Source of the DNA: WJKG01 sp964627305
Lineage (GTDB): Bacteria; Zixibacteria; MSB-5A5; GN15; FEB-12
Assembly: GCA_964627305.1 (NCBI GenBank)
Contig: CAZVHP010000014.1
Location: 1 to 55,762, forward strand
Reading direction: 5' to 3'
DNA length: 55,762 nt
Shown here: in pieces, positions 46,006 to 55,093 of the stretch
Numbering within the stretch: the first letter of the stretch is position 1
How the letters are laid out: each line of letters opens with the position of its first letter
Position numbers and translations under genes: made by a program
The notes under the pieces: model-generated
What the model saw: the letters and a program-made list of their open reading frames with translations, nothing else
Told to the model about the DNA's origin: nothing
Databases searched by the model: none

Positions 46006-48228
46006 TCAGAAGTACAGCCGGTAGGTCAGACGCCCGTTTCTGCCGGCCTCCGGGAATATCGACTTGATTCGCGAGAGGTGATTGCGATATTCGGCATCCA
46101 GCAGGTTGTCCAGTGACAGGGTCAGCGAATGAAGAACCGAGCCGCACTGCCGCTGATACTGCACTGCCGTGTTGAACACGGCGAACCCGGCTGTTGGTTC
46201 CTCAAACAGGTCAACGCGGTTCTGGCGTGAGGCCCATTTGCATTCCTGGCTGACCAGCCAGGTCGGGGTGGCATACTCAAGAGCCAGTCTTCCTTTCAGC
46301 GGCGGGATCATCGGCAGGGGCAGATTGGTTGAGCCTATATCACCGCGGGTGTATCCGAGACTCCCCAAAAGGGCCCATCGCTCGGCCAGACTCGCCGAAG
46401 CCCGCAGTTCGAAGCCGCTGAGGACAGCCGCCACCTCCAGTGAAGCATAGACGGGGAGGAATGTCTGGTAGTTAGTGTCTCCTGTATTGCGCGGGACGAT
46501 GTAGCCATCGAGACTGTATCTGAAAGCGCTCGCCATCGCCTGCAGGTTGCCCGCGCTGGTGTGGATGATCAACTCCGCTCCCCAGCCGGTTTCGGCATCA
46601 AGCTCCGGATTGCCGACCTCGTATGAATATGCGGCCAGATGCGGCCCCCGGGAATACAGTTCCTCAATGGTCGGATGTCTCGCGGAGCGACTGATTGCCA
46701 CTCCGGCGCGCCATGAGTCAGACAGGCTGCGGAAGACCGATGCTGCCGCGGACCAGGTGGCGAACTGCCGGGTGCGAATATGCCCGATAGCGGCATCGGG
46801 CACCTCGGATTCCGGTTCGATACGGCCAAAGTCGATTCGGGCCGCCAGGTCAAGGTGCCATGTGTCCCGGCTGATGGTCTGATGGCTGAACGCGGCCACG
46901 TGCTTTGACACCGAGGGCGGCGTGAATACGAGGCCACCGATATCGAAGTCGCGGTGCTCTGCCGACAGGCCGAGCGCACCGTAGTCAAACACGCCGAGGC
47001 GGCGGTGACGAAGGTCGACACGTCCGAAATGGTCCACGACGAGGAACTCTGAACCGATGACGTCGGCGGCCTCTAACTCCTTATGGCGGTGCCAGGTTCG
47101 AGACATCTGCACTTCGACAGAATCCACCCAACCATCGTCGACGCCCGTCCATAGCGAGACGGTGCTCCGCCGTTTGAGCATCTCAATCCGAACACCGTTT
47201 GGATGGGCCCCCACGAACCCTCCGGGGATGCCATATTTCAGGTCGAACAGGTGCCCGGCGTATCCGGCTCCTGAGTTCCCGCTGAGGATCGATGCTCCCA
47301 GGCTCGCATCCGTGGACCGCGAATCGGTGTTGCCAATGCGTCCTCCCGGAGTACGGATGTCGGCGGTGCTTTTGCGGGAGAACACGCCTCGCAACGCCAG
47401 GAAGTCGCGGTTGCCTTCCAACTGGATCGCGCCGAGCCCGCCGTCAGTCGATGATTCCCCGTACGCCCCGATCTGCCCGGACAGCCCTCCCGACAGATAG
47501 CGAGGGATTTCATTTCGGGCGACGTTGACGACCCCACCGATGGTTGTCGGCGAGTGCTTCAGGATTTGCGGGCCACGCAGAATCTCAATTCGTTCGACCG
47601 TAAAGGGTTCCACAGTGACGGCGTGATCAGGCGACGTGGCAGACAGATCGACCGCTTTGGTGCCATCCTCAGTGATCATTACGCGGTCTGCGCCCAGCCC
47701 TCTGAGTACGGGTCGTGCCGGCGCCGACCCCATCGCCCGCATGGCAAGTCCGGCCTCGTCCGCCAGGGTTGCAGCCAGAGTCTGTTTCATCTGCCGGTCG
47801 AGCTGCCTGCCACGCAGGGAGTGCAAAACGCCCTGTTCCACCGTGCTCACCGGCGCCATCTGGTCAGCTACCTTCACGCCGGGCAATCGAAAGACTCGCG
47901 GCTCCAGGTAAACCAGATGCCGGCGCGGCTCCGCCGCTGCGCCAAGAGTGGTCCGCTTGCTGCGATAGCCGACATGGGACAGAAACACGATGGTGGTGGC
48001 GCTGTCGGGGAGGGTGATCCGGACCAGTCCGGAGGAGTCGGAGACGAGTGTGGTCATCTCGTCTCCGACTCGAACAGTGACCGAGGCTACGGGCACAAGG
48101 GTCTGCTGATCAAGAATCAGCAGTTCCCGGTGGCCCGTGGTCGTCTGACCGGCGTCTGCATGGCCGTACAGGACAAGAACGGCAGCAATCAGCACGACCA
48201 GCGGCTTCATCAGAGGACAGCATACCAT
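46006..48228 (-). CDS. TonB-dependent outer-membrane receptor
   Basis: 740 aa from the ATG that overlaps the upstream stop (TGATG); ATG 48210 (MKPLVVLIAAVL) is an alternative. A signal peptide is followed by a carboxypeptidase-regulatory-like domain (LVPVASVTVRVGDE), a TonB plug (PARPVLRGLGADRVMITEDG, VERIEILRGPQIL, GGVVNV) and a 22-strand barrel ending in RLTYRLYF. The TonB box was not identified. It would import a chelated metal, heme or vitamin. The upstream His-rich lipoprotein and His/Cys-rich small protein point to a metal. Confidence 0.9.
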   Translation of the reverse strand: MVCCPLMKPLVVLIAAVLVLYGHADAGQTTTGHRELLILDQQTLVPVASVTVRVGDEMTTLVSDSSGLVRITLPDSATTIVFLSHVGYRSKRTTLGAAAEPRRHLVYLEPRVFRLPGVKVADQMAPVSTVEQGVLHSLRGRQLDRQMKQTLAATLADEAGLAMRAMGSAPARPVLRGLGADRVMITEDGTKAVDLSATSPDHAVTVEPFTVERIEILRGPQILKHSPTTIGGVVNVARNEIPRYLSGGLSGQIGAYGESSTDGGLGAIQLEGNRDFLALRGVFSRKSTADIRTPGGRIGNTDSRSTDASLGASILSGNSGAGYAGHLFDLKYGIPGGFVGAHPNGVRIEMLKRRSTVSLWTGVDDGWVDSVEVQMSRTWHRHKELEAADVIGSEFLVVDHFGRVDLRHRRLGVFDYGALGLSAEHRDFDIGGLVFTPPSVSKHVAAFSHQTISRDTWHLDLAARIDFGRIEPESEVPDAAIGHIRTRQFATWSAAASVFRSLSDSWRAGVAISRSARHPTIEELYSRGPHLAAYSYEVGNPELDAETGWGAELIIHTSAGNLQAMASAFRYSLDGYIVPRNTGDTNYQTFLPVYASLEVAAVLSGFELRASASLAERWALLGSLGYTRGDIGSTNLPLPMIPPLKGRLALEYATPTWLVSQECKWASRQNRVDLFEEPTAGFAVFNTAVQYQRQCGSVLHSLTLSLDNLLDAEYRNHLSRIKSIFPEAGRNGRLTYRLYF

Positions 48229-49076
48229 CAGTTGACCGTCACCGGTATTGGTTTGAATGCCTTGCCGACGGCGCCGTTGTGCAGGATGTGGATGGTGATC
48301 ATGGTCGCGCCGGGTGAAACTCCCTGGAGCTTGAAGGCCCACGGTTCATCCGGGCTTTGACCGGTTATGACAACCACGGAACTGTTGCCGCTGATAACCT
48401 GCAGCGCGTGAGGCGGTACCGGCGGCGTGAAGCGAATGTTGTTGTGGTCGAAGAATTCCACTTCCAGGTGGTCGGTGGTGGTTCCGGATGCAAGAGATAT
48501 CCCGCCCTGAACTGCCTGGGTGCTGTCGGCAAGGAAGGAGGTCGCCAGCGAATCGCCGGAATCCTCGTCCGCCACGATCACGCCGATCGGTGCGTCATGG
48601 GCAGTCGGATCCGGTGCAACTGCGACCGGAATCTTACCCGAGCGGTAGTCATTGTGGTTGAGGTGAACGACAAAGAATTCAATGTGAGTCTCGCCCACAG
48701 CAAGGCCGCGCAGATGAAACTCAAAAGAGCCTTCCTCTCCCTCATGTTGCCATACCTCGACGATAGCGGAGTCATCGATAGCCCACCCGAGGGAGTGGTC
48801 GCTGCTGGCAGGAGGGTCAATGATGTTTTCGTCGTCATCATAGAATTGGGCATCGATGTGACTGGTCAGAGCGCCCAGGGGAACGTGAAATGTATCTGTG
48901 GTAACCCCGCGAAGAATCGAAGCGACGGGGATCCCGGAGGTTGTGAAATACATACCGATCGCCTCAAAGTGCTCAGTCTTCGAGGTCAGTGGATCATCAT
49001 CGCCGCACGCGGGCAACAATAGTGCTGCAAGAACCAGCAGCATTCCAAATACGAGAAGTCGTGCCAGTGCTGACAT
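48228..49076 (-). CDS. lipoprotein with two tandem beta domains, partner of TonB receptor
   Basis: 282 aa. The lipoprotein signal ends LLLPAC (Cys24), followed by GDDD. Two repeats of about 100 residues (about 65-165 and 185-282) share the pattern ...HLEVEFFDHNN / HIDAQFYDDDE...FKLQGVSPGATMITIHI / FHLRGLAVGETHIEFFV, so it is a tandem duplicate of an Ig-like domain. Several histidines cluster in HLNHNDY and HILHNG, suggesting metal binding. Its stop overlaps the receptor ATG, so the two proteins should be made in equal amounts and may form a surface complex. GGAGG precedes the ATG. Family not recognised. Confidence 0.75.
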   Translation of the reverse strand: MSALARLLVFGMLLVLAALLLPACGDDDPLTSKTEHFEAIGMYFTTSGIPVASILRGVTTDTFHVPLGALTSHIDAQFYDDDENIIDPPASSDHSLGWAIDDSAIVEVWQHEGEEGSFEFHLRGLAVGETHIEFFVVHLNHNDYRSGKIPVAVAPDPTAHDAPIGVIVADEDSGDSLATSFLADSTQAVQGGISLASGTTTDHLEVEFFDHNNIRFTPPVPPHALQVISGNSSVVVITGQSPDEPWAFKLQGVSPGATMITIHILHNGAVGKAFKPIPVTVN

Positions 49077-49200
49077 AATTCCTCCAATGGCTTATGTGGC
49101 ATGGCGCGCCGTTCGCGCCGACCGGGCGCACCGCGGCACCATGCGAGTTGATTGTGGATACTGTTGTAAGACGAGGGACCTTAGCTCGGTCCGGAGGGAA

Positions 49201-49509
49201 TTATGCGGGTGGGGAGCGCCCCTGAAGCTCATGGTATTCCGCCCAGTCCGGCTCGACAGGCTGACTGACAGCCAGATAGTGCTGCCATCCCCATATCGCT
49301 GCTTCCGGGACGCTGACTACAGCAGCACCGATGATACCTGCCTGCAATACGTGTACAGGGCATTCGTGGGAGCAACCACCGAAGTGTTGGTCGGGATCGG
49401 GCAGACAGTAGTGGTGGTTGTGAAACAGATCCGACAGGGTTATTGCCAGTATCAGGACCAGCAGCGATGCTGCCAGAAGCCGCGTGGTATGTTTACCGGT
49501 GATATTCAT
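49201..49509 (-). CDS. small His/Cys-rich membrane-anchored protein, first gene of metal-uptake operon
   Basis: 102 aa from ATG 49509; a longer TTG start at 49554 is possible. One N-terminal hydrophobic segment (about 10-26) is followed by a dense metal-site-like patch: H30, H32, H33, C35, H42, C46, H48, C50 and H53 (LFHNHHYCLPDPDQHFGGCSHECPVH), then a hydrophobic helix. Proteins of this look often sit next to TonB receptors for copper or zinc. It lies 125 nt before the lipoprotein gene in the same direction. No family name can be given from sequence alone. Confidence 0.6.
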   Translation of the reverse strand: MNITGKHTTRLLAASLLVLILAITLSDLFHNHHYCLPDPDQHFGGCSHECPVHVLQAGIIGAAVVSVPEAAIWGWQHYLAVSQPVEPDWAEYHELQGRSPPA

Positions 49510-49918
49510 GAGCGATCTGATAACTATGGTCAGAAACGGATCGTTCCCTGTCAAGGGGAAACACAGCCCGGTTATTGGCCGGTGACAACATTATTCGAAG
49601 CGAAAAGCATGCAGCCATAGCCCAGCCGGTGCGGCAACAGCGACAGCGCACCAGACTACTACTACTTCGTTACGACGCGGGGGACACATCGCCAATGGCA
49701 GGAATCACCATTGGGCTGCTCCGACGACCAGCAGCTTTGGGAACACTGTCAGACACGGTCGCATGTACGGTGCGTTTGTCCCTGTCTGAGCTCCCTTGTC
49801 TGCCTGTGTCAGTTCCGGGCGGGCTCCCGGGCAGTAGGCAGAACAAACCACACTGGGTTACGACTGCGTGTTGAGATGCAGTGGCCTCCTGGCCTTCTCC
49901 CGGGCGCGGCTCGAGCAA
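49510..49918. other. 409-base non-coding region upstream of the metal-uptake operon
   Basis: No credible gene. A possible 82-residue minus-strand reading (49670-49918) has poor composition. It has GC-rich inverted stretches such as CCGGGCGGGCTCCCGGG near 49816. On the minus strand an AATAATGT -10-like box occurs about 77 bases before the start. I looked for a cobalamin riboswitch here and found no B12 box. Probably promoter and leader. Confidence 0.35.
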
Positions 49919-50404
49919 TCAGTGTGAGGATAGATACGCGCCAATCTCGGTTTGAACATACTGGAAAAATGCATCCTTATCTCCCACCAGCTCCCAGATT
50001 GCTGACAGGTCCTTGAACCGGACTTCTTCACCATCTTTGATATCGACGAGCACCAGGGACTGAAAGCCGATGTTGTAGTCTCTCATGAAGCGCTCGTTCC
50101 GCGATTCATCGTAGTTGACCACCTGAAATTCAACTCGACTGGAATTGAGTTCGTCGGCAAAGAACATCTCGACTGCCTCTTTGGAATGCGCTTCAATGGT
50201 ATTGCACGTCGGACAGCGCATATTGCCGTGGAAGTGGTACACGATCACCCCATCTCGAAGCTGTTGGATATCGCCGGTTGCAGCCGCAAGGTCTGCGGCG
50301 CCTCCTTCAGGCGGAGAGCCGACCGGCCGCTTCGCTATTAGCGTCACAATAGCGGCGGCTACGAAAAGAAGGAGAATGCCTGTGATGACGGACTTCAGTT
50401 TCAT
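49919..50404 (-). CDS. thioredoxin-like exported protein (paralog 1)
   Basis: 161 aa. An N-terminal signal anchor (7-24) is followed by a thioredoxin-like domain with C64-P-T-C67 (GNMRCPTCNTIEAHS). It is clearly paralogous to the 166-aa protein at 51113-51613 (shared IEA-S-EA, F-VN-DE, DYN-I/DYQL, W-L--NKD-F--YVQ-EI-AYL). It is the last gene of the ArsR cluster and follows the CcdA/ArsG-like gene by 10 nt, so it should exchange electrons with that membrane protein on the periplasmic side. GAGGAC precedes the ATG. Confidence 0.8.
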   Translation of the reverse strand: MKLKSVITGILLLFVAAAIVTLIAKRPVGSPPEGGAADLAAATGDIQQLRDGVIVYHFHGNMRCPTCNTIEAHSKEAVEMFFADELNSSRVEFQVVNYDESRNERFMRDYNIGFQSLVLVDIKDGEEVRFKDLSAIWELVGDKDAFFQYVQTEIGAYLSSH

Positions 50405-50414
50405 GGCTTTGTCC

Positions 50415-51113
50415 TCAGTTGAGAATGTCTATCCCGAAGATGTAAGCAAGGGTATAATGGATACCCACCAGTATGAACACGACTCCGGTAATCCGCCGCG
50501 CCCACTTCTCGATCACTTTCAGCTCGTTGAACATGACGCCGACCATGCGCGTGCTGACGGCAATTACGAAGGCGAATACGATCACGGGGATGGCTGTCCC
50601 GATACCGTAGAGAATCGGCATGGCAACCGAGGACTGATGATCCACCGCCAAAGGAATGAGACTGCCGAAGAACAGGGCAGCCGACACCGGACAAAAAGAA
50701 AGGGCGAACAACAGGCCGAGAAGTCCGGCCCCCCAGATACCAAATCGCTCTACCCTGCCCTGCATGCCTGAACCCCACCCGCCACCGGGCAGGTTGAAGG
50801 AAATCAGATTGAGCAGAAACATGCCAACGATTATGAGGACCGGTCCGAGGAACTTGTTCATATTCTGCTGCAGAAACATCGCCAGTTCCGGAATCGACAG
50901 CACACTGGCAACAATAAGGATACCCAGAACAAGATAAGTCACCATCCGTCCCAGCGTATACAGCAGACCGGCGGCAATCACTTTGCGCGGGTTATCGACT
51001 CGTTGCCCGATAAAACTAATCGCGGCAATATTAGTGGCCAACGGGCAGGGCGAAATAGACGTAAGTATGCCCAGCCAGACAGCGGAGCCCAGGGCTACAG
51101 AATAGGAGTCCAT
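50415..51113 (-). CDS. CcdA/DsbD-like membrane protein, ArsG-type permease family
   Basis: 232 aa with six predicted helices. Two symmetric Cys-Pro motifs are present: SISPCPLATN (C23) and ALSFCPVSAALF (about C146), as in CcdA/DsbD proteins that carry electrons across the membrane. The ArsG-type members are found in arsenic islands beside small thioredoxin-like proteins. It lies between two thioredoxin-like paralogs: its ATG overlaps the stop of one (TGATG) and its stop is 10 nt from the other. The likely role is thiol-electron delivery to these partners; export of an arsenical is the alternative. Confidence 0.8.
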   Translation of the reverse strand: MDSYSVALGSAVWLGILTSISPCPLATNIAAISFIGQRVDNPRKVIAAGLLYTLGRMVTYLVLGILIVASVLSIPELAMFLQQNMNKFLGPVLIIVGMFLLNLISFNLPGGGWGSGMQGRVERFGIWGAGLLGLLFALSFCPVSAALFFGSLIPLAVDHQSSVAMPILYGIGTAIPVIVFAFVIAVSTRMVGVMFNELKVIEKWARRITGVVFILVGIHYTLAYIFGIDILN

Positions 51114-51613
51114 CAGCTCGCCTTCAGATACGCGTTGATTTCGTCCTGCACATACTTGATGAACTCATCCTTGTTGCGAATGAGTTGCCACACTTTGGTC
51201 AGGTTCTTCCACTCTTTCTGCTTGCCGTCCTCCATGTTGCAGATGACCACCGACTTGGTGTACAACTGGTAGTCGCCCACGAAGTGCTTGTTCTCCTGCT
51301 CGTCGATATTGACGGACTCGAACCGGAGCGTACCGTCCTTTATCTGGTCTGCGAATCCGGTCTCGATTGCCTCCTGCGAGTATGCCTCGATCTTCTTGCA
51401 CGAGACACAGCGCCCGGTAGTGTGGAAGTAGTAGGCGATCACCTGCGGATCGCCTGGGACGGTCGTGTCCGCAGGCATCTCAGTGGAATCGCTGGTGACC
51501 GCAGGCTCCTGGGTGGCGGCGGTTTCTGCCTGAACCGTGAACAGGACTCCGGCGCCGATCGCCAGGCACAGCGCGGCGATCAGTGGAGTAAGTAGTCGTG
51601 ACAACCGTTTCAT
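51113..51613 (-). CDS. thioredoxin-like exported protein (paralog 2)
   Basis: 166 aa. A signal peptide (to about QAE, residue 30) is followed by a Thr/Asp/Pro-rich linker and a thioredoxin-like domain with C69-V-S-C72 (GRCVSCKKIEAYS). Paralogous to the protein at 49919-50404. GGAGG precedes the ATG. The TGATG stop-start overlap with the CcdA/ArsG-like gene indicates tight coupling. Confidence 0.8.
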   Translation of the reverse strand: MKRLSRLLTPLIAALCLAIGAGVLFTVQAETAATQEPAVTSDSTEMPADTTVPGDPQVIAYYFHTTGRCVSCKKIEAYSQEAIETGFADQIKDGTLRFESVNIDEQENKHFVGDYQLYTKSVVICNMEDGKQKEWKNLTKVWQLIRNKDEFIKYVQDEINAYLKAS

Positions 51614-51842
51614 AAGAGTTCCTCCTTCTGATATTTCGACTCAATGTAGGCTCTGCGCACTTATTGACGTGCTAACCGACTCTGGCACCGTAGCAATCTC
51701 CCCTGGATTGCTTCCCGGCCCGGGTCGACGCCAAGGCAACGAAGCGCGCATCGCATGGTGCGTGGACGACGGCCTGCCTGGCAGTGCCATGACGATTGCA
51801 CCCCGAGCTGCATTGATGAGCACCTGTGTTCGATGTCGTTTG

Positions 51843-52076
51843 TCATGAAATGAGTTTCTTCAATTCGTCGACCGAGGGCACCTTGCCGGTGATCCTGACC
51901 GAGCCGTCAATGACCAGGGCCGGTGTCATCATCACCCCGTAGGCCATGATCTTCTGAATGTCTTCCACCTTGTCGATCTGACACTCCAGACCAAGTTCTG
52001 TGGCGGCCTGCCGCGTTTGCTCCGCAAGCTTCGTACACTTGGGACAGCCGGTCCCGAGGATTTCTATCTTCTTCAT
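51843..52076 (-). CDS. small redox protein of the TM0996/MTH895 family
   Basis: 77 aa from ATG 52076 with GGAGAG about 7 nt upstream. It has a glutaredoxin-like fold with C11-P-K-C14 (LGTGCPKCTKLAEQ) and the cis-Pro region MMTPALVIDG. Such tiny cytoplasmic proteins are typical of arsenic and thiol-stress clusters. It lies between the YeeE/YedE transporter (38-nt gap) and the first exported thioredoxin-like gene; the 229 bases after it appear non-coding. Confidence 0.88.
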   Translation of the reverse strand: MKKIEILGTGCPKCTKLAEQTRQAATELGLECQIDKVEDIQKIMAYGVMMTPALVIDGSVRITGKVPSVDELKKLIS

Positions 52077-52114
52077 GCAATCACTCTCCGATGATACATT
52101 TTGACACATCCTAA

Positions 52115-53341
52115 CTATCTTCTGCTCTGTCCGCCCATCATGTAGTAATACGTGGTCAACCAGTTCACCAGAACGACCACCACCCCGAAAATCATGGTAC
52201 CGACACTCATTAGTGCCCATCCTGACATTATGTTGCCCACCACACATCCTCCGGCAAAAGCCGCACCTGTTCCTATCATCGCCCCTCCGAGGAGAGCGAT
52301 GAGGATCTCGTCGGGCGGTTTGGGGAGCAGCCTGGCGCGATTGGACATTCGTGCCGACACCCATGAGCCGAGCATCAGGCTTACCACACTCAATACCAGC
52401 CACCAGACAATCTTCTTGCCGGCAGGCTTCGGTGCCGGCAGGGGAACACCTGCCTCAACAGGTGGCTTCGGTGTAACTGGGGTACTCGTGTAGACATGGT
52501 CGAGGTTTCTTTCAATGATCAGGAGCTCAAGCTGCATGACCCCATTGGTTACACCAAGGGGATAGTTGCGCCCACTGGCGGCTGACGACAGGTACGCGGG
52601 GACCATAAGCAGACCAATGGCGATTCCGGCTGCCCAGGGACGCCATGGTTTGGTCATGACCCGTTGCAGCCAGGTAGAGTTGTCTTCTGCCGAAGTACTT
52701 GTGTCGTGATGGGAGCGCTTCCTCAAAGCCAGCGTGATAACCGCCGTCACTGCAGCAAATATGAGTGCCAACACCCAGAACGGCAGTCCGGTGAGGGCAA
52801 ACAGACTGACCTTCTCGCCATTAGCGAGTGAGACAACGTGCTCCTTCATCCACAGGTGAAAAGCGTTGAGCGGACCATACAGCACGAGCATGATCCCCAC
52901 CGGGATTCCCAGCATCGCGACGATGGAGTTGAGATTGCCGGTGGCGCCCTTGTACAGACAACCGCTGATGCATCCCCCGGCGAAAACCATACCGACGCCG
53001 AAGATCACGCCACCAATGATGTAGTTGAGATAGATCATGGGCTTCGGGTTGAGTTTGATCCAGCCCAGCAGATCCAGGCCGGCAAACCCGAGCATGGCGA
53101 CCACGATCAGGAACCACAGCCCGATCATCTTGCGCGGATCACGCATCATAATGGTCTCACTGAAGGCGGAGGAACCGCACAGGTCACCCTTCTGCAGAAA
53201 GAAACCGAACAAGAACCCCACCGGAATGGCCGTCAGCACCCACAGCCCGGTGGCTATGGCAGTGATCGTAATCGCCGTCAGAGCGACAAGGCTGACAATC
53301 AGATACGCCTGCCAGTTTGTTCGTGTATCACGCAATGCCAT
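52115..53341 (-). CDS. YeeE/YedE-family transporter (thiosulfate/sulfur-type)
   Basis: 408 aa with about ten helices in two related halves, each carrying the family's conserved Cys-containing turns (GDLCGSSAFSE, GGCISGCLYKGATG, GGCVVGNIMSGW). TsuA-like members take up thiosulfate and related sulfur compounds. The central ~60-residue loop (about 240-310) contains a Pro-rich segment (TPVTPKPPVEAGVPLPAPKP). It lies between the DUF318 permease (32-nt gap) and the small redox protein, so sulfur or thiol supply for the cluster is the likely purpose. An As- or Se-linked role is possible. Confidence 0.85.
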   Translation of the reverse strand: MALRDTRTNWQAYLIVSLVALTAITITAIATGLWVLTAIPVGFLFGFFLQKGDLCGSSAFSETIMMRDPRKMIGLWFLIVVAMLGFAGLDLLGWIKLNPKPMIYLNYIIGGVIFGVGMVFAGGCISGCLYKGATGNLNSIVAMLGIPVGIMLVLYGPLNAFHLWMKEHVVSLANGEKVSLFALTGLPFWVLALIFAAVTAVITLALRKRSHHDTSTSAEDNSTWLQRVMTKPWRPWAAGIAIGLLMVPAYLSSAASGRNYPLGVTNGVMQLELLIIERNLDHVYTSTPVTPKPPVEAGVPLPAPKPAGKKIVWWLVLSVVSLMLGSWVSARMSNRARLLPKPPDEILIALLGGAMIGTGAAFAGGCVVGNIMSGWALMSVGTMIFGVVVVLVNWLTTYYYMMGGQSRR

Positions 53342-53373
53342 CGTTCACTGTCTCCCGTATGTTCCACCTTGTC

Positions 53374-54672
53374 TCAGAAGAACGTTCCATAGATCATTCC
53401 GCTGATGGTGGCCATTATCACTACCAGAGTCACAAACACGATCGTCTTCTTCGTGCCCATAACCGATCGTATCACGAGCATGTTGGGCAACGACAACGCC
53501 GGCCCGGCCAGCAGAAGCGCCAGCGCCGGTCCCTTGCCCATCCCGTTACCTATGAGCCCCTGCAGAATCGGTACCTCGGTCAGTGTGGCGAAGTACATAA
53601 AAGCACCCGCAACAGCGGCGAAGAGGTTGGCCCCAAGGGAATTGCCGCCCACCGAGCTGCTGATCCACTGCGATGGGATAACGCCTTCGAAACCGGGACG
53701 TCCCAGCAGTAGCCCGGCAACCAGTACGCCGCCGAACAGAAGCGGCAGAATCTGCTTGGCAAAGCCCCAGGTCTGAGAAAACCATTCACCTGATTCATCC
53801 TCGCGTCGGCTGATGATAATCGACAGTCCGACGACCGCCGCGGAAAATGGCAGCAGGGGCTCATGGGGAAAAATCAGGGCTATTATAGCCGTAAACAGAG
53901 CGGTGAGGATGATCGGAGTCTTCGACAGCTTGAACCAGAAAATGAGCATCGCGCCAAGCCCGACCGCGGCAATACTCGTTATGATCCACTTGTAAGCGTA
54001 AACGAGATACCAAAACCCTGTCGTCTCATCGGGCTTACCCCAGTTGGCGAACACGAGAATGGCAACCATCGCCGCGAAGTACAGTCCGTTCTTCCACAGC
54101 GGCCGCTCCACCTCCGGCTCCGGCATGGCCATCTGAGCGTTGACCTTCTCCGTTTCTTCCTTGCGGTAGATCAGGTGCATGAGCAGTCCGATGACAATGC
54201 TGAACACGATCGCACCGACAGCGCGGGCAACACCCAATTCTATCCCCAGAACTCTCGCGGTAAGAACTATTGCCAGAACATTGATTGCCGGCCCTGAGTA
54301 GAGAAAAGCGGTGGCTGGACCCAGCCCCGCACCCATGCGGTAGATTCCGGCAAAAAGGGGCAGCACCGTGCACGAGCAGACCGCGAGAATGGTTCCGGAG
54401 ACCGAGGCGACACCATAGGAAAGAACTTTGTTTGCCTTCGCCCCGAGATACTTCATCACCGAAGCCTGGCTGACAAAGACCGCTATCGCTCCTGCTATGA
54501 AGAAGGCTGGAATCAGGCAGAGAATGACATGCTCCTGGGCATACCACTTGGTCAGTGCTAAGGCTTCAATGACCGCTCCCCGTAGACGGGAACTCTCAAT
54601 CGGGAGGTAAAAGAATATCAGAAAGACCGCGACTATCCAGGCCAGCGGTTTCCAGTCTCTTCTCCAATCCAT
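53374..54672 (-). CDS. DUF318/UPF0718-family permease (ArsP-like)
   Basis: 432 aa with about ten helices in two halves separated by a charged loop (about 170-195). The first half has the signature AVCSCTVLPLFAGI with two cysteines and GPAINVLAIVLTARV; the second has TEVPILQGLIGNGMGKGPALALLLAGPALSLPNM. The family includes the ArsP organoarsenical exporters and putative metal efflux proteins. It is the first structural gene after ArsR. Substrate not certain. Confidence 0.85.
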   Translation of the reverse strand: MDWRRDWKPLAWIVAVFLIFFYLPIESSRLRGAVIEALALTKWYAQEHVILCLIPAFFIAGAIAVFVSQASVMKYLGAKANKVLSYGVASVSGTILAVCSCTVLPLFAGIYRMGAGLGPATAFLYSGPAINVLAIVLTARVLGIELGVARAVGAIVFSIVIGLLMHLIYRKEETEKVNAQMAMPEPEVERPLWKNGLYFAAMVAILVFANWGKPDETTGFWYLVYAYKWIITSIAAVGLGAMLIFWFKLSKTPIILTALFTAIIALIFPHEPLLPFSAAVVGLSIIISRREDESGEWFSQTWGFAKQILPLLFGGVLVAGLLLGRPGFEGVIPSQWISSSVGGNSLGANLFAAVAGAFMYFATLTEVPILQGLIGNGMGKGPALALLLAGPALSLPNMLVIRSVMGTKKTIVFVTLVVIMATISGMIYGTFF

Positions 54673-54710
54673 GTTGTCAGATCCTCAAAGCTGGACTTAA
54701 TCACTCTATT

Positions 54711-54730
54711 ATTTGGCGTTTTCGCCAAAT
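54711..54730. promoter_or_regulatory. inverted repeat between the arsR-type gene and the permease (candidate operator)
   Basis: ATTTGGCG and CGCCAAAT form a perfect 8-bp inverted repeat around TTTT. It lies 39-58 bases upstream of the permease ATG and 16-35 bases downstream of the ArsR stop. It might be a second ArsR site or a weak terminator; there is no proper T-run on the minus strand. Confidence 0.5.
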
Positions 54731-54745
54731 ATGTGATCAAAAAAA

Positions 54746-55069
54746 CTACCGCTTGGCGACAGCCGCCCTACGGCGAGCATTCGCCACCAGAACATCTTCG
54801 ACACAACCGAAGAAACTCAGAATACAGGGCACCCGGAGACGATAGAACACCTGCTGACCCCGCTTGTCGTCTTCGACGATACCGGCGTCTTTCAGAATAG
54901 AGAGGTGTTTGGAGACGGTTGATATATCGGCTCCGACCATGTCTCGAAGCTCACAAACACACCGCTCCCCCCGGGACAGCTCGTCCACCATAAACAGCCG
55001 TGAGGGGTGAGCCATGGCTTTGATCACCCGGGCCCTGGCTTCGTACTTATGTCTGGTCTTGCTATCCAT
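54746..55069 (-). CDS. ArsR/SmtB-family metalloregulator
   Basis: 107 aa from ATG 55069 with AGGA upstream; an upstream in-frame extension has poor composition. Winged helix with recognition helix DISTVSKHLSILKDAGIV. The metal site is the classical C37-V-C39 in ERCVCEL of helix alpha-3, as in As(III)/Sb(III) or Cd/Pb sensors; C82 and C89 near the C-terminus could give a third thiol. It most likely represses the downstream transporter/thiol cluster until metalloid or thiol stress releases it. Confidence 0.92.
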   Translation of the reverse strand: MDSKTRHKYEARARVIKAMAHPSRLFMVDELSRGERCVCELRDMVGADISTVSKHLSILKDAGIVEDDKRGQQVFYRLRVPCILSFFGCVEDVLVANARRRAAVAKR

Positions 55070-55093
55070 ACTTGTCCTTATTCCGGTATCGGC

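Noticed and set aside
49510..49918. Cobalamin riboswitch upstream of the TonB receptor operon
   Set aside because: No B12 box (AGCCAGGAGACC-like) or matching core was found on either strand.
49670..49918. 82-codon minus-strand open frame upstream of the small His/Cys-rich gene
   Set aside because: Poor composition (Arg/Ser/Pro/Gly-rich, no motif), no ribosome site, and no relation to neighbours.
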